Source: JAJXWB01 sp039808645 (GTDB taxonomy: Bacteria; Pseudomonadota; Alphaproteobacteria; Rhizobiales; Beijerinckiaceae). Taken from it: DNA of 5,102 bases. A program made the translations under genes and the position numbers. Under the pieces are notes generated by a model. That model saw only the letters and a program-made list of their open reading frames with translations. It had not been told where the DNA came from and made no database searches. Positions within the stretch are counted from its first letter, which is position 1, and every line of letters begins with the position of its first letter. Positions 1 to 5,102 of the stretch are shown here, in pieces. The stretch spans positions 1 through 5,102 of the forward strand of contig JBDHTL010000207.1 in assembly GCA_039808645.1 (NCBI GenBank), written 5' to 3'.

Positions 1-128
1 CCGTCGTCGGCCCGCCACGTCGCGCGCGGCAAATCCGACGTGTCGCGCTCCAGATTGGCGAAAACCCGATACCGCCGCTCGTTGCGCAACTGGCCGATCG
101 CAGCCTCGAAATAGCGCCCGTAACGCAT
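1..128 (-). CDS. hemA: 5-aminolevulinate synthase, N-terminal fragment (cut by window edge)
   Basis: Only the first 42 codons lie in the window; the rest continues beyond the left edge. The translation begins MRYGRYFEAAIGQL and contains ERRYRVFANLER followed by LPRATW. This closely resembles the start of alphaproteobacterial 5-aminolevulinate synthases, which typically carry an ERRYRVFADLER-like block and a Pro-[HR]-Ala-[TI]-Trp block just before the catalytic domain. The family condenses glycine and succinyl-CoA to 5-aminolevulinate with pyridoxal phosphate, in the cytoplasm, as the first step of haem and other tetrapyrrole synthesis. The PLP lysine and catalytic domain are outside the window, so the call rests on the N-terminus alone. 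The start is supported by AAAGGA at 143-138 (minus strand), 9 nt before the ATG. The upstream neighbour is on the same strand, but 213 bp and a strong hairpin separate them, so hemA probably has its own promoter. Confidence 0.88.
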   Translation of the reverse strand, partial: MRYGRYFEAAIGQLRNERRYRVFANLERDTSDLPRATWRADD

Positions 129-224
129 GTCCAACGATCCTTTCGGGATCCGCGGCGCCCCTGCCCGTTCTGGCGGGCCCTGTCGGCGTCGACGGTCCGG
201 TCTCCCGGCCACTTCTTATAATGC

Positions 225-236
225 TTCGAATTCGAA
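225..236. promoter_or_regulatory. 12-bp perfect palindrome upstream of hemA (candidate operator)
   Basis: TTCGAATTCGAA is a perfect palindrome and also a tandem repeat of TTCGAA. It lies about 97 nt upstream of the hemA start, in an AT-rich island within GC-rich DNA. Beside it at 217-222 is TATAAT on the plus strand, which reads ATTATA on the hemA strand. I could not place a well-spaced -35/-10 pair for hemA. TTGATC at 249-244 (minus) is the best -35-like hexamer, but its spacing to the ATTATA region is too long. A regulator site near the hemA promoter is an inference; the palindrome itself is directly visible. Confidence 0.35.
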
Positions 237-253
237 TGCGAGCGATCAAACGC

Positions 254-302
254 CGCACCCCCGTCCGAAGCAACGCCATTTTCACCGGCCGGACGGGGGG
301 CG
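254..302 (-). terminator. Strong GC-rich hairpin between the secreted-protein gene and hemA
   Basis: CCCCCGTCCG at 258-267 is the exact reverse complement of CGGACGGGGG at 290-299, enclosing a 22-nt loop. With A257 bulged out, 254-256 also pairs with 300-302, giving 13 bp. On the minus strand it lies 39 nt after the stop of the 342-827 gene and is followed by only three Ts (TTTGATC). It could therefore be a factor-independent-like terminator or an RNA-protecting stem that separates that gene from hemA. The weak T tract keeps confidence moderate. Confidence 0.45.
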
Positions 303-341
303 CCTTGCGCTAGATCATGTTCGCGCGCAAACGGCCCGAGA

Positions 342-827
342 CTATTTGCCGACATCCGGCGCCATGCCGGTCAGCGGAAAGCGGCGCAGCACCGTCTGGA
401 CATTGTAGATGGCGGGCTGGGCGACATAGCCCGCATCGCCCTGCCAGAGCGGCGGCGCGCCGCTGGTCTTGTAGACGACCGTCGCGCGCGGCCGGAGATA
501 TTCGCCGGAGGGAGCGGCCTGCGCCGACGCGGAGGCTTCGGCCGCCGCCTGATAGACGGTCGGATAACCGACGAAGCCGGCCGCATGGCCGCGATGGCGA
601 AGGCCGTGGCGCGCGACGTTGCGCGGCGGGCCGTAGAGCGCATGCTGCGGCGGGCCGTAGATCGGCCGCGGCGCGATCTGGATCACCCGGGGTCCCGGCG
701 CGGCGGGACCGTGCATGGCCGGCCGCACGACGGCTGGCGCCGTGTAGCCGTGGCCGCCGGCCAGCGCGGCGGCGGGCGCGAGCGCGGAGAGGACAAGGCC
801 AAGGCCGAGGCGGGCGGGTGTTCGCAT
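342..827 (-). CDS. Small secreted protein of unknown function, Pro/Gly/His-rich
   Basis: This encodes 161 residues that I do not recognise as a named family. Residues 1-23 form a clear Sec signal peptide: MRTPAR, a hydrophobic stretch LGLGLVLSALAPAAALA, and an Ala-Leu-Ala cleavage site before GGHGY. The mature protein should be periplasmic or exported. Residues 24-81 are rich in Pro, Gly and Arg, contain YGPP twice (57-60 and 65-68), and hold all six histidines (26, 39, 62, 74, 78, 81). An Ala-rich linker follows at about 94-106. Residues 108-161 look more ordered, with GEYLRPRATVVYKTSG, PPLWQGDAGY and a C-terminal VQTVLRRFPLTG. There is no cysteine. The frame is open further upstream to 1028, but ATG 827 is preferred because it begins the signal peptide and has GGAG at 838-835, 7 nt upstream. 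It is transcribed divergently from cfa and lies upstream of hemA on the same strand. No function is claimed. Confidence 0.78.
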   Translation of the reverse strand: MRTPARLGLGLVLSALAPAAALAGGHGYTAPAVVRPAMHGPAAPGPRVIQIAPRPIYGPPQHALYGPPRNVARHGLRHRGHAAGFVGYPTVYQAAAEASASAQAAPSGEYLRPRATVVYKTSGAPPLWQGDAGYVAQPAIYNVQTVLRRFPLTGMAPDVGK

Positions 828-894
828 GACGCAACTCCAGAAGCTCGGACGGCGCCATTGCCGCCCGCAATCCGGCCTCCTCGCGTCCCGAACC

Positions 895-915
895 CCGAAA
901 ATCCGCCATTTTCGG
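895..915. repeat. Perfect 8-bp inverted repeat in the divergent promoter region
   Basis: CCGAAAAT at 895-902 and ATTTTCGG at 908-915 are exact reverse complements separated by 5 nt (CCGCC). The repeat lies 68 nt upstream of the secreted-protein gene and about 134 nt upstream of cfa, between the two divergent starts. No T tract follows on either strand, so a terminator is less likely than a dimeric regulator site or an RNA 5' stem. The symmetry is seen directly; the role is inferred. Confidence 0.4.
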
Positions 916-937
916 CTACAGGTCGACGCCGCCAGAC

Positions 938-943
938 CTATAT
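938..943 (+). promoter_or_regulatory. Weak -10-like element of a possible cfa promoter
   Basis: CTATAT (overlapping TATATG at 939-944) is the best -10-like hexamer in the 221-bp gap upstream of cfa. The sequence 17 nt upstream is GCTACA (915-920), which matches only the last half of a TTGACA -35 box. If used, the 5' leader would be roughly 100 nt. No good match to a stress-sigma motif was found by eye. This is a tentative call. Confidence 0.22.
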
Positions 944-1032
944 GCTCCACGAGCAAGCTGGAGCGACGGCCTGCGGCGGACGCCAGGTTAGCATGGCGGG
1001 GGCCGCCCGATCCAGCGCCGTCCCGCACGAAC

Positions 1033-1041
1033 GGAGGTGAT
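1033..1041 (+). promoter_or_regulatory. Extended Shine-Dalgarno sequence that helps set the cfa start
   Basis: GGAGGTGAT matches nine consecutive bases of the complement of the conserved 3' end of 16S rRNA. It overlaps the in-frame GTG (1037) and ATG (1040), which are therefore too close to be served by it. ATG 1049 lies 11 nt after GGAGG and 7 nt after the end of the extended match, and is the better start. Confidence 0.6.
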
Positions 1042-1048
1042 GGCCTTC

Positions 1049-2305
1049 ATGCAGAGACTGCTCGCCACGCTGGCGTCGCGCATCGTCAAGCGCGGCTCTC
1101 TCGAGATCGAATATGCGGACGGCGCGAAGCAACGCTTCGGCGACGGCGCGGGCGACCTTGTCGCGATTCGCTTCGCCGACAGGCGCGGTCCGTTCGAACT
1201 CGCGCGCAATCCGGAACTGGCGCTCGGCGAACTCTACATGGACGGCCGGCTCGTCATGACGTCGGGGACGATCCTCGATTTCCTGAGGATCGTGATGAGC
1301 AACGCGGTCCGCAGCGCTCCGCCCGCGTCGATGCGGGCGATCTGGATGGCGCGCCGGGCGGCCCGCGCGCTCTGGCGCAACGAGCGGGCGCGCGCCCGCG
1401 CCAATGTCGCCCACCATTACGATCTCGACGGGCGGCTCTACGATCTGTTTCTCGATCGCGACCGGCAATATTCCTGCGCCTATTTCGAGCGGCCCGGCAT
1501 GAGCCTCGACGAGGCGCAACTCGCCAAGAAGCGGCATATCGCCGCCAAGCTCCTCGTCGGGCGCGGCGACAAGGTCCTGGACATCGGCTCGGGCTGGGGC
1601 GGCATGGCGCTCTATCTGGCGCGCCATTGCGGGGCGGACGTAACGGGGATCACGCTGTCGACCGAGCAGCTGGGCCTTGCCGGGCAGCGCGCCGAGAGCG
1701 CGGGCCTCGTCCAGAGCGTCCGGTTCCGGCTCGAGGATTACCGCGACACGCGAGGACCGTTCGACCGGATCGTGTCGGTCGGCATGTTCGAGCACGTCGG
1801 GGCGGCGCACTACGACGTCTTCTTCGCCAAACTGGCCGAACTTCTGGCGGAAGACGGCGTCGCGCTTCTCCATACGATCGGGCGGCCGGACGGGCCCGGC
1901 GCGACCAACGCCTGGATTTCGAAATACATCTTTCCCGGCGGTTACATTCCGTCGCTGTCCGAGATTGCGGCGTCGGTCGAAAAGGCCGGCCTGTTCGTCA
2001 CGGACGTCGAAATCCTGCGCATGCACTATGCCGAAACGCTGAAAGCCTGGCGCGAGCGCTTCATCGCGCGGCGTGGGGAGGCGCAGGCGCTCTACGACGA
2101 GCGCTTCTGCAGAATGTGGGAATTCTACCTCTCGATCAGCGAACTCACCTTCCGCATCGAAGGCGAATGCGTATTCCAGATCCAGCTCGCCCGCCGGCAC
2201 GACCGCGTGCCGATCACGCGCGGCTACATGGCGGAGCGGGAGGAGGCGCTGCGCATGGTCGATTCGGGCGATCTCGCCCAGGAATGGCGGTCAGCCGCGC
2301 AGTAG
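1049..2305 (+). CDS. cfa: Cyclopropane-fatty-acyl-phospholipid synthase family methyltransferase
   Basis: This encodes 418 residues from ATG 1049, somewhat longer than E. coli Cfa (382). The family transfers a methylene group from S-adenosylmethionine to the double bond of unsaturated acyl chains in membrane phospholipids, acting at the inner membrane face. Residues 1-110 match the N-terminal lipid-binding region of the family. HHYDLDGRLYDLFLD and QYSCAYF (140-146) carry the equivalent of catalytic-site Cys139 at Cys143. The SAM-binding motif I is VLDIGSGWGG (176-185). The bicarbonate-binding residues of E. coli Cfa (Glu239, His266, Tyr317) correspond to Glu248 in GMFEHVG, His275 in LLHTIG and Tyr327 in HYAETL, with nearly identical spacing. 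YIFPGGYIPS and the C-terminal WEFYLSISELTFR are also typical. An active enzyme is expected. Some relatives catalyse other acyl-chain methylations (for example UfaM in furan fatty acid synthesis), so the exact product is not proved. The divergent gene lies 221 bp away and the GSCFA gene 84 bp downstream. Confidence 0.92.
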   Translation: MQRLLATLASRIVKRGSLEIEYADGAKQRFGDGAGDLVAIRFADRRGPFELARNPELALGELYMDGRLVMTSGTILDFLRIVMSNAVRSAPPASMRAIWMARRAARALWRNERARARANVAHHYDLDGRLYDLFLDRDRQYSCAYFERPGMSLDEAQLAKKRHIAAKLLVGRGDKVLDIGSGWGGMALYLARHCGADVTGITLSTEQLGLAGQRAESAGLVQSVRFRLEDYRDTRGPFDRIVSVGMFEHVGAAHYDVFFAKLAELLAEDGVALLHTIGRPDGPGATNAWISKYIFPGGYIPSLSEIAASVEKAGLFVTDVEILRMHYAETLKAWRERFIARRGEAQALYDERFCRMWEFYLSISELTFRIEGECVFQIQLARRHDRVPITRGYMAEREEALRMVDSGDLAQEWRSAAQ

Positions 2306-2314
2306 AGCGTCGCC

Positions 2315-2329
2315 GGCGCCGCGGGCGCC
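2315..2329. repeat. Short GC hairpin just after cfa
   Basis: GGCGCC (2315-2320) and GGCGCC (2324-2329) can pair around a 3-nt loop, 9 nt after the cfa stop codon. The following bases (CCTCATTTC) are only weakly T-rich. It could attenuate read-through from cfa, but a 6-bp stem of this composition can arise by chance in such GC-rich DNA. Confidence 0.25.
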
Positions 2330-2351
2330 CCTCATTTCGCCGCGACGGGCG

Positions 2352-2380
2352 TCGACCGCCCGCGGCAGGTTGTCTATGCT
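2352..2380 (+). promoter_or_regulatory. Candidate promoter for the GSCFA gene, possibly leaderless
   Basis: TCGACC (2352-2357) and TATGCT (2375-2380) are separated by 17 nt, and each matches the sigma-70-type consensus at four of six positions. Transcription would begin about 7-10 nt after the -10, at or next to ATG 2390. This fits the absence of a Shine-Dalgarno sequence at normal distance from that ATG. The -35 overlaps a possible hairpin (CGGGCG 2346-2351 with CGCCCG 2357-2362). Individual matches are modest, so this is a hypothesis. Confidence 0.3.
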
Positions 2381-2389
2381 CCGGCCGCG

Positions 2390-4162
2390 ATGAACGAACC
2401 TGCCCGACGCCAGCCTCCCGCCGCCGCGACGCCACCAGACGCGCCGCCCCTGCTCAAGCTCAGCGCCAAGGAGGCGTTCGCCCGCCGCAAGACCAATCCC
2501 TTCGGCGGCTGGCCGCTCGCGGACGATCCGGACAACCGGTTCGCGGCCCTGGCCGCCCCGAACTACCGCTCCACGTTCAAGCTCGAACCCGGGCAGAAGA
2601 TCATCACGATCGGCTCCTGCTTCGCCCGCAACATCGAGGAGGAGCTGGCCGCCTGCGGCTTCGATATTCCCATGCGGACCTTCGCGGTCGACAAGCGCGA
2701 ATGGGCGCGCGATCCCGGCGAACTCCTGAACAATTACGTGCCGGGCGCCGTGGCGCCGCAGATCCGCTGGGCGTTCGGTTTCGAAAAATACGATCTTGGC
2801 AGGCACGCCGTCGAAATCTCTCCGGGGCGCTATCTCGATCCCTATCTCGCGCCGGCCTCGCGCCCCATTCCGGCGGAAGAGATCCTGGCGCGGCGCGCGA
2901 GTCTCGACGCGCTCTACCGGCAACTCGCCACCAGCCACGCGGTGGTGCTAACGCTCGGCTATGTCGAGGCGTGGTTCGACAATACGAGCGGCCATTACGT
3001 CAATTCGCCGCCGCCGCTCGCCATCCTGCGCTCGGCGCCGGAGCGCTTCGAACTGCATGTGCTCGATTACGACAGGGTCCGCGCGTCGCTCGTCGAATTG
3101 TTCGACCTTCTCGATCGCGTGTGCCCGAAGGAATATCGCGTCATCCTCACCGTGTCGCCGGCGCCGCTGCACCTGACCTTCACCGACGACGACGTGGCCG
3201 TCGCCAATACCTACAGCAAGTCGGTCCTGCGCGCCGCCGCCGGCGAGATTTGCGCGCGCCGGACGAACATCGACTATTTCCCGTCCTACGAAAGCGTCAT
3301 GCTCTCGCCGCGCAACGTCGCATTCGCCGAAGACCAGATTCACGTTTCCCCGTCGATCGTGCGTTTCAACGTCGATCGGATGCTGCAGCGATATCTGGCG
3401 GCGGCGGACGGCGGCGGCGCGCCCGAAATCCTCAGCGCCGCGCGCGACCTGCAGGCCCGCGGCCGGCACGGTTCGGCCTTCTTCGCGCTGAAGGCCGCCT
3501 GGTCGAAGAATCCCTCTGACCCCCGCCTGACGGTCGCGCTCGCACGCATGTACCATGCCGCCGGCCTGACGTCGGTGGCCGAACGCATGCTGAACGCCCC
3601 GGCGATCTCCGAGCGCCAGGATTTGCACGCGATGCTGCTGCTCGCGCGGATTCACAGCGGCAAGGGCCGGCACGCCGAGGCCGCGGCGGTGGCCGAGAAG
3701 ATCGCCGCGACGGGCAAGCTGAAGCTGCCCGCCGCGCTCGTGCGCGCCGAGTCCTACTACAATCTCGGCAGATACGAGGAAGGTCTCGCCGCGCTCACGC
3801 GCCTGCCGGCGGTCGACGAGGCCAATGCGCTGAAGGTTTCGCTCTGGCGCGCGCGCCTTCTGGAGAAGCTCGAGCGCTTCGACGAAGCCGAGACGCTGCA
3901 CCGGCAATGCAACAGCGAAGTTGAGGCGTTCGACTATCTCTTCGCCTATGCGCAATTTCTCGCCGCGCGCGGCCGACCCGACGAGGCTCGGGAAAGGCTC
4001 GCCCGCGCCATCGCGCTGCGGCCGCACGATACAGAGGCGCTGCGATTGCGCGCGCGCATCGAATTCGCGGCCGACCCCGCCGGGACCCGCGGCAAGCGGA
4101 CCTCCGGCGTCGGAGCGGCGCTGTCCCGGGTCGGTCGGCTCCTGCGGCGCGGACCCGCCTGA
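2390..4162 (+). CDS. GSCFA-domain (SGNH-hydrolase-like) protein with C-terminal TPR-like repeats
   Basis: This encodes 590 residues. After an Ala/Pro-rich start, residues about 55-335 form a GSCFA domain, named for the motif seen here as IGSCFARNIEEEL (74-86). Further family-like blocks are LTLGYVEAWFD (187-197), SPAPLHLTF (256-264), NTYSKSVLRAAAGEI (273-287) and DYFPSYE (295-301). GSCFA is grouped with SGNH/GDSL hydrolases. Ser76 would be the nucleophile, and D315-Q-I-H318 resembles the terminal Asp-x-x-His of that fold. Substrate and reaction are not established for the family; acyl-ester or glycan-linked substrates are only an inference. Residues about 345-547 hold roughly six helical hairpins resembling tetratricopeptide repeats, the clearest being LFAYAQFLAARGRPDEARERLARAIALRP read in two pieces across 517-545. 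The C-terminus (566-590) is basic. No signal peptide or membrane segment is visible, so a cytoplasmic location is expected. ATG 2390 is the first usable ATG and lacks a normal ribosome-binding site. The gene follows cfa and converges on the OmpA-like gene. Confidence 0.88.
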   Translation: MNEPARRQPPAAATPPDAPPLLKLSAKEAFARRKTNPFGGWPLADDPDNRFAALAAPNYRSTFKLEPGQKIITIGSCFARNIEEELAACGFDIPMRTFAVDKREWARDPGELLNNYVPGAVAPQIRWAFGFEKYDLGRHAVEISPGRYLDPYLAPASRPIPAEEILARRASLDALYRQLATSHAVVLTLGYVEAWFDNTSGHYVNSPPPLAILRSAPERFELHVLDYDRVRASLVELFDLLDRVCPKEYRVILTVSPAPLHLTFTDDDVAVANTYSKSVLRAAAGEICARRTNIDYFPSYESVMLSPRNVAFAEDQIHVSPSIVRFNVDRMLQRYLAAADGGGAPEILSAARDLQARGRHGSAFFALKAAWSKNPSDPRLTVALARMYHAAGLTSVAERMLNAPAISERQDLHAMLLLARIHSGKGRHAEAAAVAEKIAATGKLKLPAALVRAESYYNLGRYEEGLAALTRLPAVDEANALKVSLWRARLLEKLERFDEAETLHRQCNSEVEAFDYLFAYAQFLAARGRPDEARERLARAIALRPHDTEALRLRARIEFAADPAGTRGKRTSGVGAALSRVGRLLRRGPA

Positions 4163-4180
4163 CCGCGCGGGACGGCGAAA

Positions 4181-4201
4181 CGGGCGGCCTGCCGCCGCCC
4201 G
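4181..4201. terminator. Hairpin between convergent genes, possible bidirectional terminator
   Basis: CGGGCGGC (4181-4188) and GCCGCCCG (4194-4201) form a perfect 8-bp stem with a 5-nt loop in the 46-bp gap between the two stop codons. On the minus strand it begins 7 nt after the OmpA-like stop and is followed by TTTCGCC. On the plus strand it begins 18 nt after the GSCFA stop with no T tract. It therefore fits termination of the minus-strand gene best, with possible service to both. Confidence 0.5.
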
Positions 4202-4208
4202 CCGATGA

Positions 4209-5102
4209 CTACTGGTTCTGCCCGCTCAGCAGGTTGGTGATCCGCCGCACCACCACGCGGCGGTTGGAGCGCTCGGCGCCGGCGGTCTGCACCTTCGGAT
4301 ATTGCGCGCCGTAGCCCTGCGTCGTCAGGTTCTCCGGCGGCACGCCGAAATCGCGCGTCAGGATTTCCGCGACCGACTGGGCGCGCCTGTCCGACAGCGA
4401 GAGATTGTCGACCGGCGAGCCGACGGCGTCGGTATGGCCCTCCACGAGATAGACCTCGTTGGCGTTGCGCTGGATCGCCTGGTTCAGCGCCTTCGCAAGA
4501 ATCGCGAGCTTCTGGACCTGGTCGGGCGCGAGCGTCCACGAGCCCGTGTCGAAATTGACCGTGTCGAGATCGACGCTGCGCGTATAGGCGCGCACGTCCG
4601 GGCTCGAGCGGATTTCGTCGAGCGTGAAGCGGCGCGGGATCGGCGCGACCGGCGGCGCGGTCAGCGTGTCGTAGATCAGCCGTTCGTCGGCCGCCGCGGC
4701 GTCGACGATGTAGCGCTCGCGCGGGATGCGCATCGGCGGCGGCGGCAGGACGACGACTTCGTCGATATAGGCGCGCCGTCCGCCGCGATAGGAATTGTCG
4801 ATGATGACGACTTCGCCGCCGTCGCGCGCGCGGCGATAGCGGCGGATGAGGTTGCCGTCGGCGTCGGTGACGGTGACGACCTCGTCGCCGTTGCGGGCGC
4901 GATAGACGGTCACGAACTGGTCGCCCCGCCGCTCGCTGCGGACGTCGCCGCCGAGCGCGCGGAAGCGCTCGTTCTCGTCATGGCGCAGGAAATAACGGTC
5001 GCCGTCGCGCACGATCGTGCGGCCGGGCTCCTGGTAGACGAGCGCGTCGCGGTCGCGGAATTCGCGGCGCTCCCGCTGCACGGCGTCGAGCGACCGCGGC
5101 TC
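4209..5102 (-). CDS. OmpA-family outer-membrane/peptidoglycan-binding protein, C-terminal part (cut by window edge)
   Basis: The reading frame is open to the right edge, so the N-terminus, probably including a signal peptide, is missing; 297 residues are visible. Numbered from the edge, residues about 182-288 are an OmpA-like domain. It starts VNFDTGS and contains VEGHTDAVGS and the signature NLSLSDRRAQSVAEIL. Asp225 (in HTDAVG) and Arg240 (in DRRAQSV) occupy the positions that bind the diaminopimelate of peptidoglycan, with the 15-residue spacing seen in characterised OmpA domains. The domain ends QGYGAQYPKV and SNRRVVVRRI. The preceding region (about 1-125) is charged and beta-rich, with Asp/Arg-rich blocks such as NGDEVVTVTDADGNLIRRY and a similar DGGEVVIIDN, then a short LPPPPMRIPRERY linker. 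Large proteins of this build are common in Hyphomicrobiales and should tether the envelope to peptidoglycan. A GTG at 5081 is only an internal codon of the longer frame. The exact role of the N-terminal region is unknown. Confidence 0.9.
   Translation of the reverse strand, partial: EPRSLDAVQRERREFRDRDALVYQEPGRTIVRDGDRYFLRHDENERFRALGGDVRSERRGDQFVTVYRARNGDEVVTVTDADGNLIRRYRRARDGGEVVIIDNSYRGGRRAYIDEVVVLPPPPMRIPRERYIVDAAAADERLIYDTLTAPPVAPIPRRFTLDEIRSSPDVRAYTRSVDLDTVNFDTGSWTLAPDQVQKLAILAKALNQAIQRNANEVYLVEGHTDAVGSPVDNLSLSDRRAQSVAEILTRDFGVPPENLTTQGYGAQYPKVQTAGAERSNRRVVVRRITNLLSGQNQ

Noticed and set aside
310..340. Possible remnant of a dispersed alphaproteobacterial intergenic repeat (CTAGATCATGTTCGCG).
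   Set aside because: It only vaguely recalls CTAGAGCATG-type repeats; with a single copy and no genome to compare, it cannot be supported.
127..408. A 93-codon plus-strand frame opposite the hemA start and the gap beside it.
   Set aside because: No ribosome-binding site, Arg/Pro/Ser-rich composition, and it crosses the strong hairpin at 254-302 and the end of the opposite gene.
828..1028. Longer N-terminus for the 342-827 gene, starting at 1028.
   Set aside because: It would bury a clear signal peptide at residue 68 and ignore the GGAG placed 7 nt before ATG 827.
938..2200. A 420-codon minus-strand frame antisense to cfa.
   Set aside because: It lies almost entirely opposite the conserved cfa coding sequence, has no domain or ribosome-binding signal, and its composition is that of a shadow frame.
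826..3519. An 897-codon plus-strand open frame running across the cfa start, all of cfa and half of the GSCFA gene.
   Set aside because: Its translation is Arg/Pro/Ala-rich with no recognisable domain and overlaps two well-supported genes in another frame. Long stop-free shadow frames are expected at this GC content.
2291..4027. Two long minus-strand frames (215 and 359 codons) antisense to the GSCFA gene.
   Set aside because: The plus-strand frame carries the conserved GSCFA and TPR-like motifs; the antisense products are charged low-complexity sequences without family features.
2306..5102. A new multi-gene defence or biosynthetic system.
   Set aside because: The genes present are a lipid methyltransferase, a GSCFA protein and an OmpA-like protein in mixed orientation. 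No nuclease, reverse transcriptase, toxin pair, CRISPR repeat or mobile-element boundary was seen.

Overview
The window is uniformly GC-rich and carries five protein genes, two of them cut by the window edges. It most likely comes from an alphaproteobacterium, probably of the Hyphomicrobiales. The main reason is the left-edge gene, which has the N-terminus of a glycine-dependent (Shemin/C4 pathway) 5-aminolevulinate synthase, the hemA type characteristic of this class. The methyltransferase, the GSCFA protein and the OmpA-like protein also resemble families common in that order. I cannot name the genus from the sequence alone.

Layout: (1) positions 1-128, minus strand, the first 42 codons of hemA; (2) 129-341, an intergenic stretch with the hemA upstream region, a 12-bp perfect palindrome and a strong GC-rich hairpin; (3) 342-827, minus strand, a small secreted protein of unknown function whose N-terminal half is rich in Pro, Gly and His; (4) 828-1048, a divergent regulatory gap with a perfect 8-bp inverted repeat and a weak promoter candidate; (5) 1049-2305, plus strand, a cyclopropane-fatty-acyl-phospholipid synthase family methyltransferase with all recognisable catalytic motifs; (6) 2306-2389, a short gap with two possible hairpins and a promoter candidate placed so close to the next start that the transcript could be leaderless; (7) 2390-4162, plus strand, a GSCFA-domain (SGNH-hydrolase-like) protein fused to a TPR-like C-terminal half; (8) 4163-4208, a convergent gap with a hairpin that can serve as a terminator; (9) 4209-5102, minus strand, the C-terminal part of an OmpA-family peptidoglycan-binding protein that runs off the right edge.

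Functional reading: hemA starts tetrapyrrole synthesis. The Cfa-type enzyme modifies membrane lipid acyl chains. The OmpA-like protein should anchor the outer membrane to peptidoglycan, and the small secreted protein is probably periplasmic. Lipid and envelope functions therefore recur, but the genes are not one obvious operon: only cfa and the GSCFA gene run in the same direction, and they are separated by 84 bp that may contain a promoter. The least understood parts are the GSCFA-TPR protein and the His-rich secreted protein. I saw no mobile element, tRNA, rRNA or CRISPR array, and no convincing evidence for a new multi-gene system.
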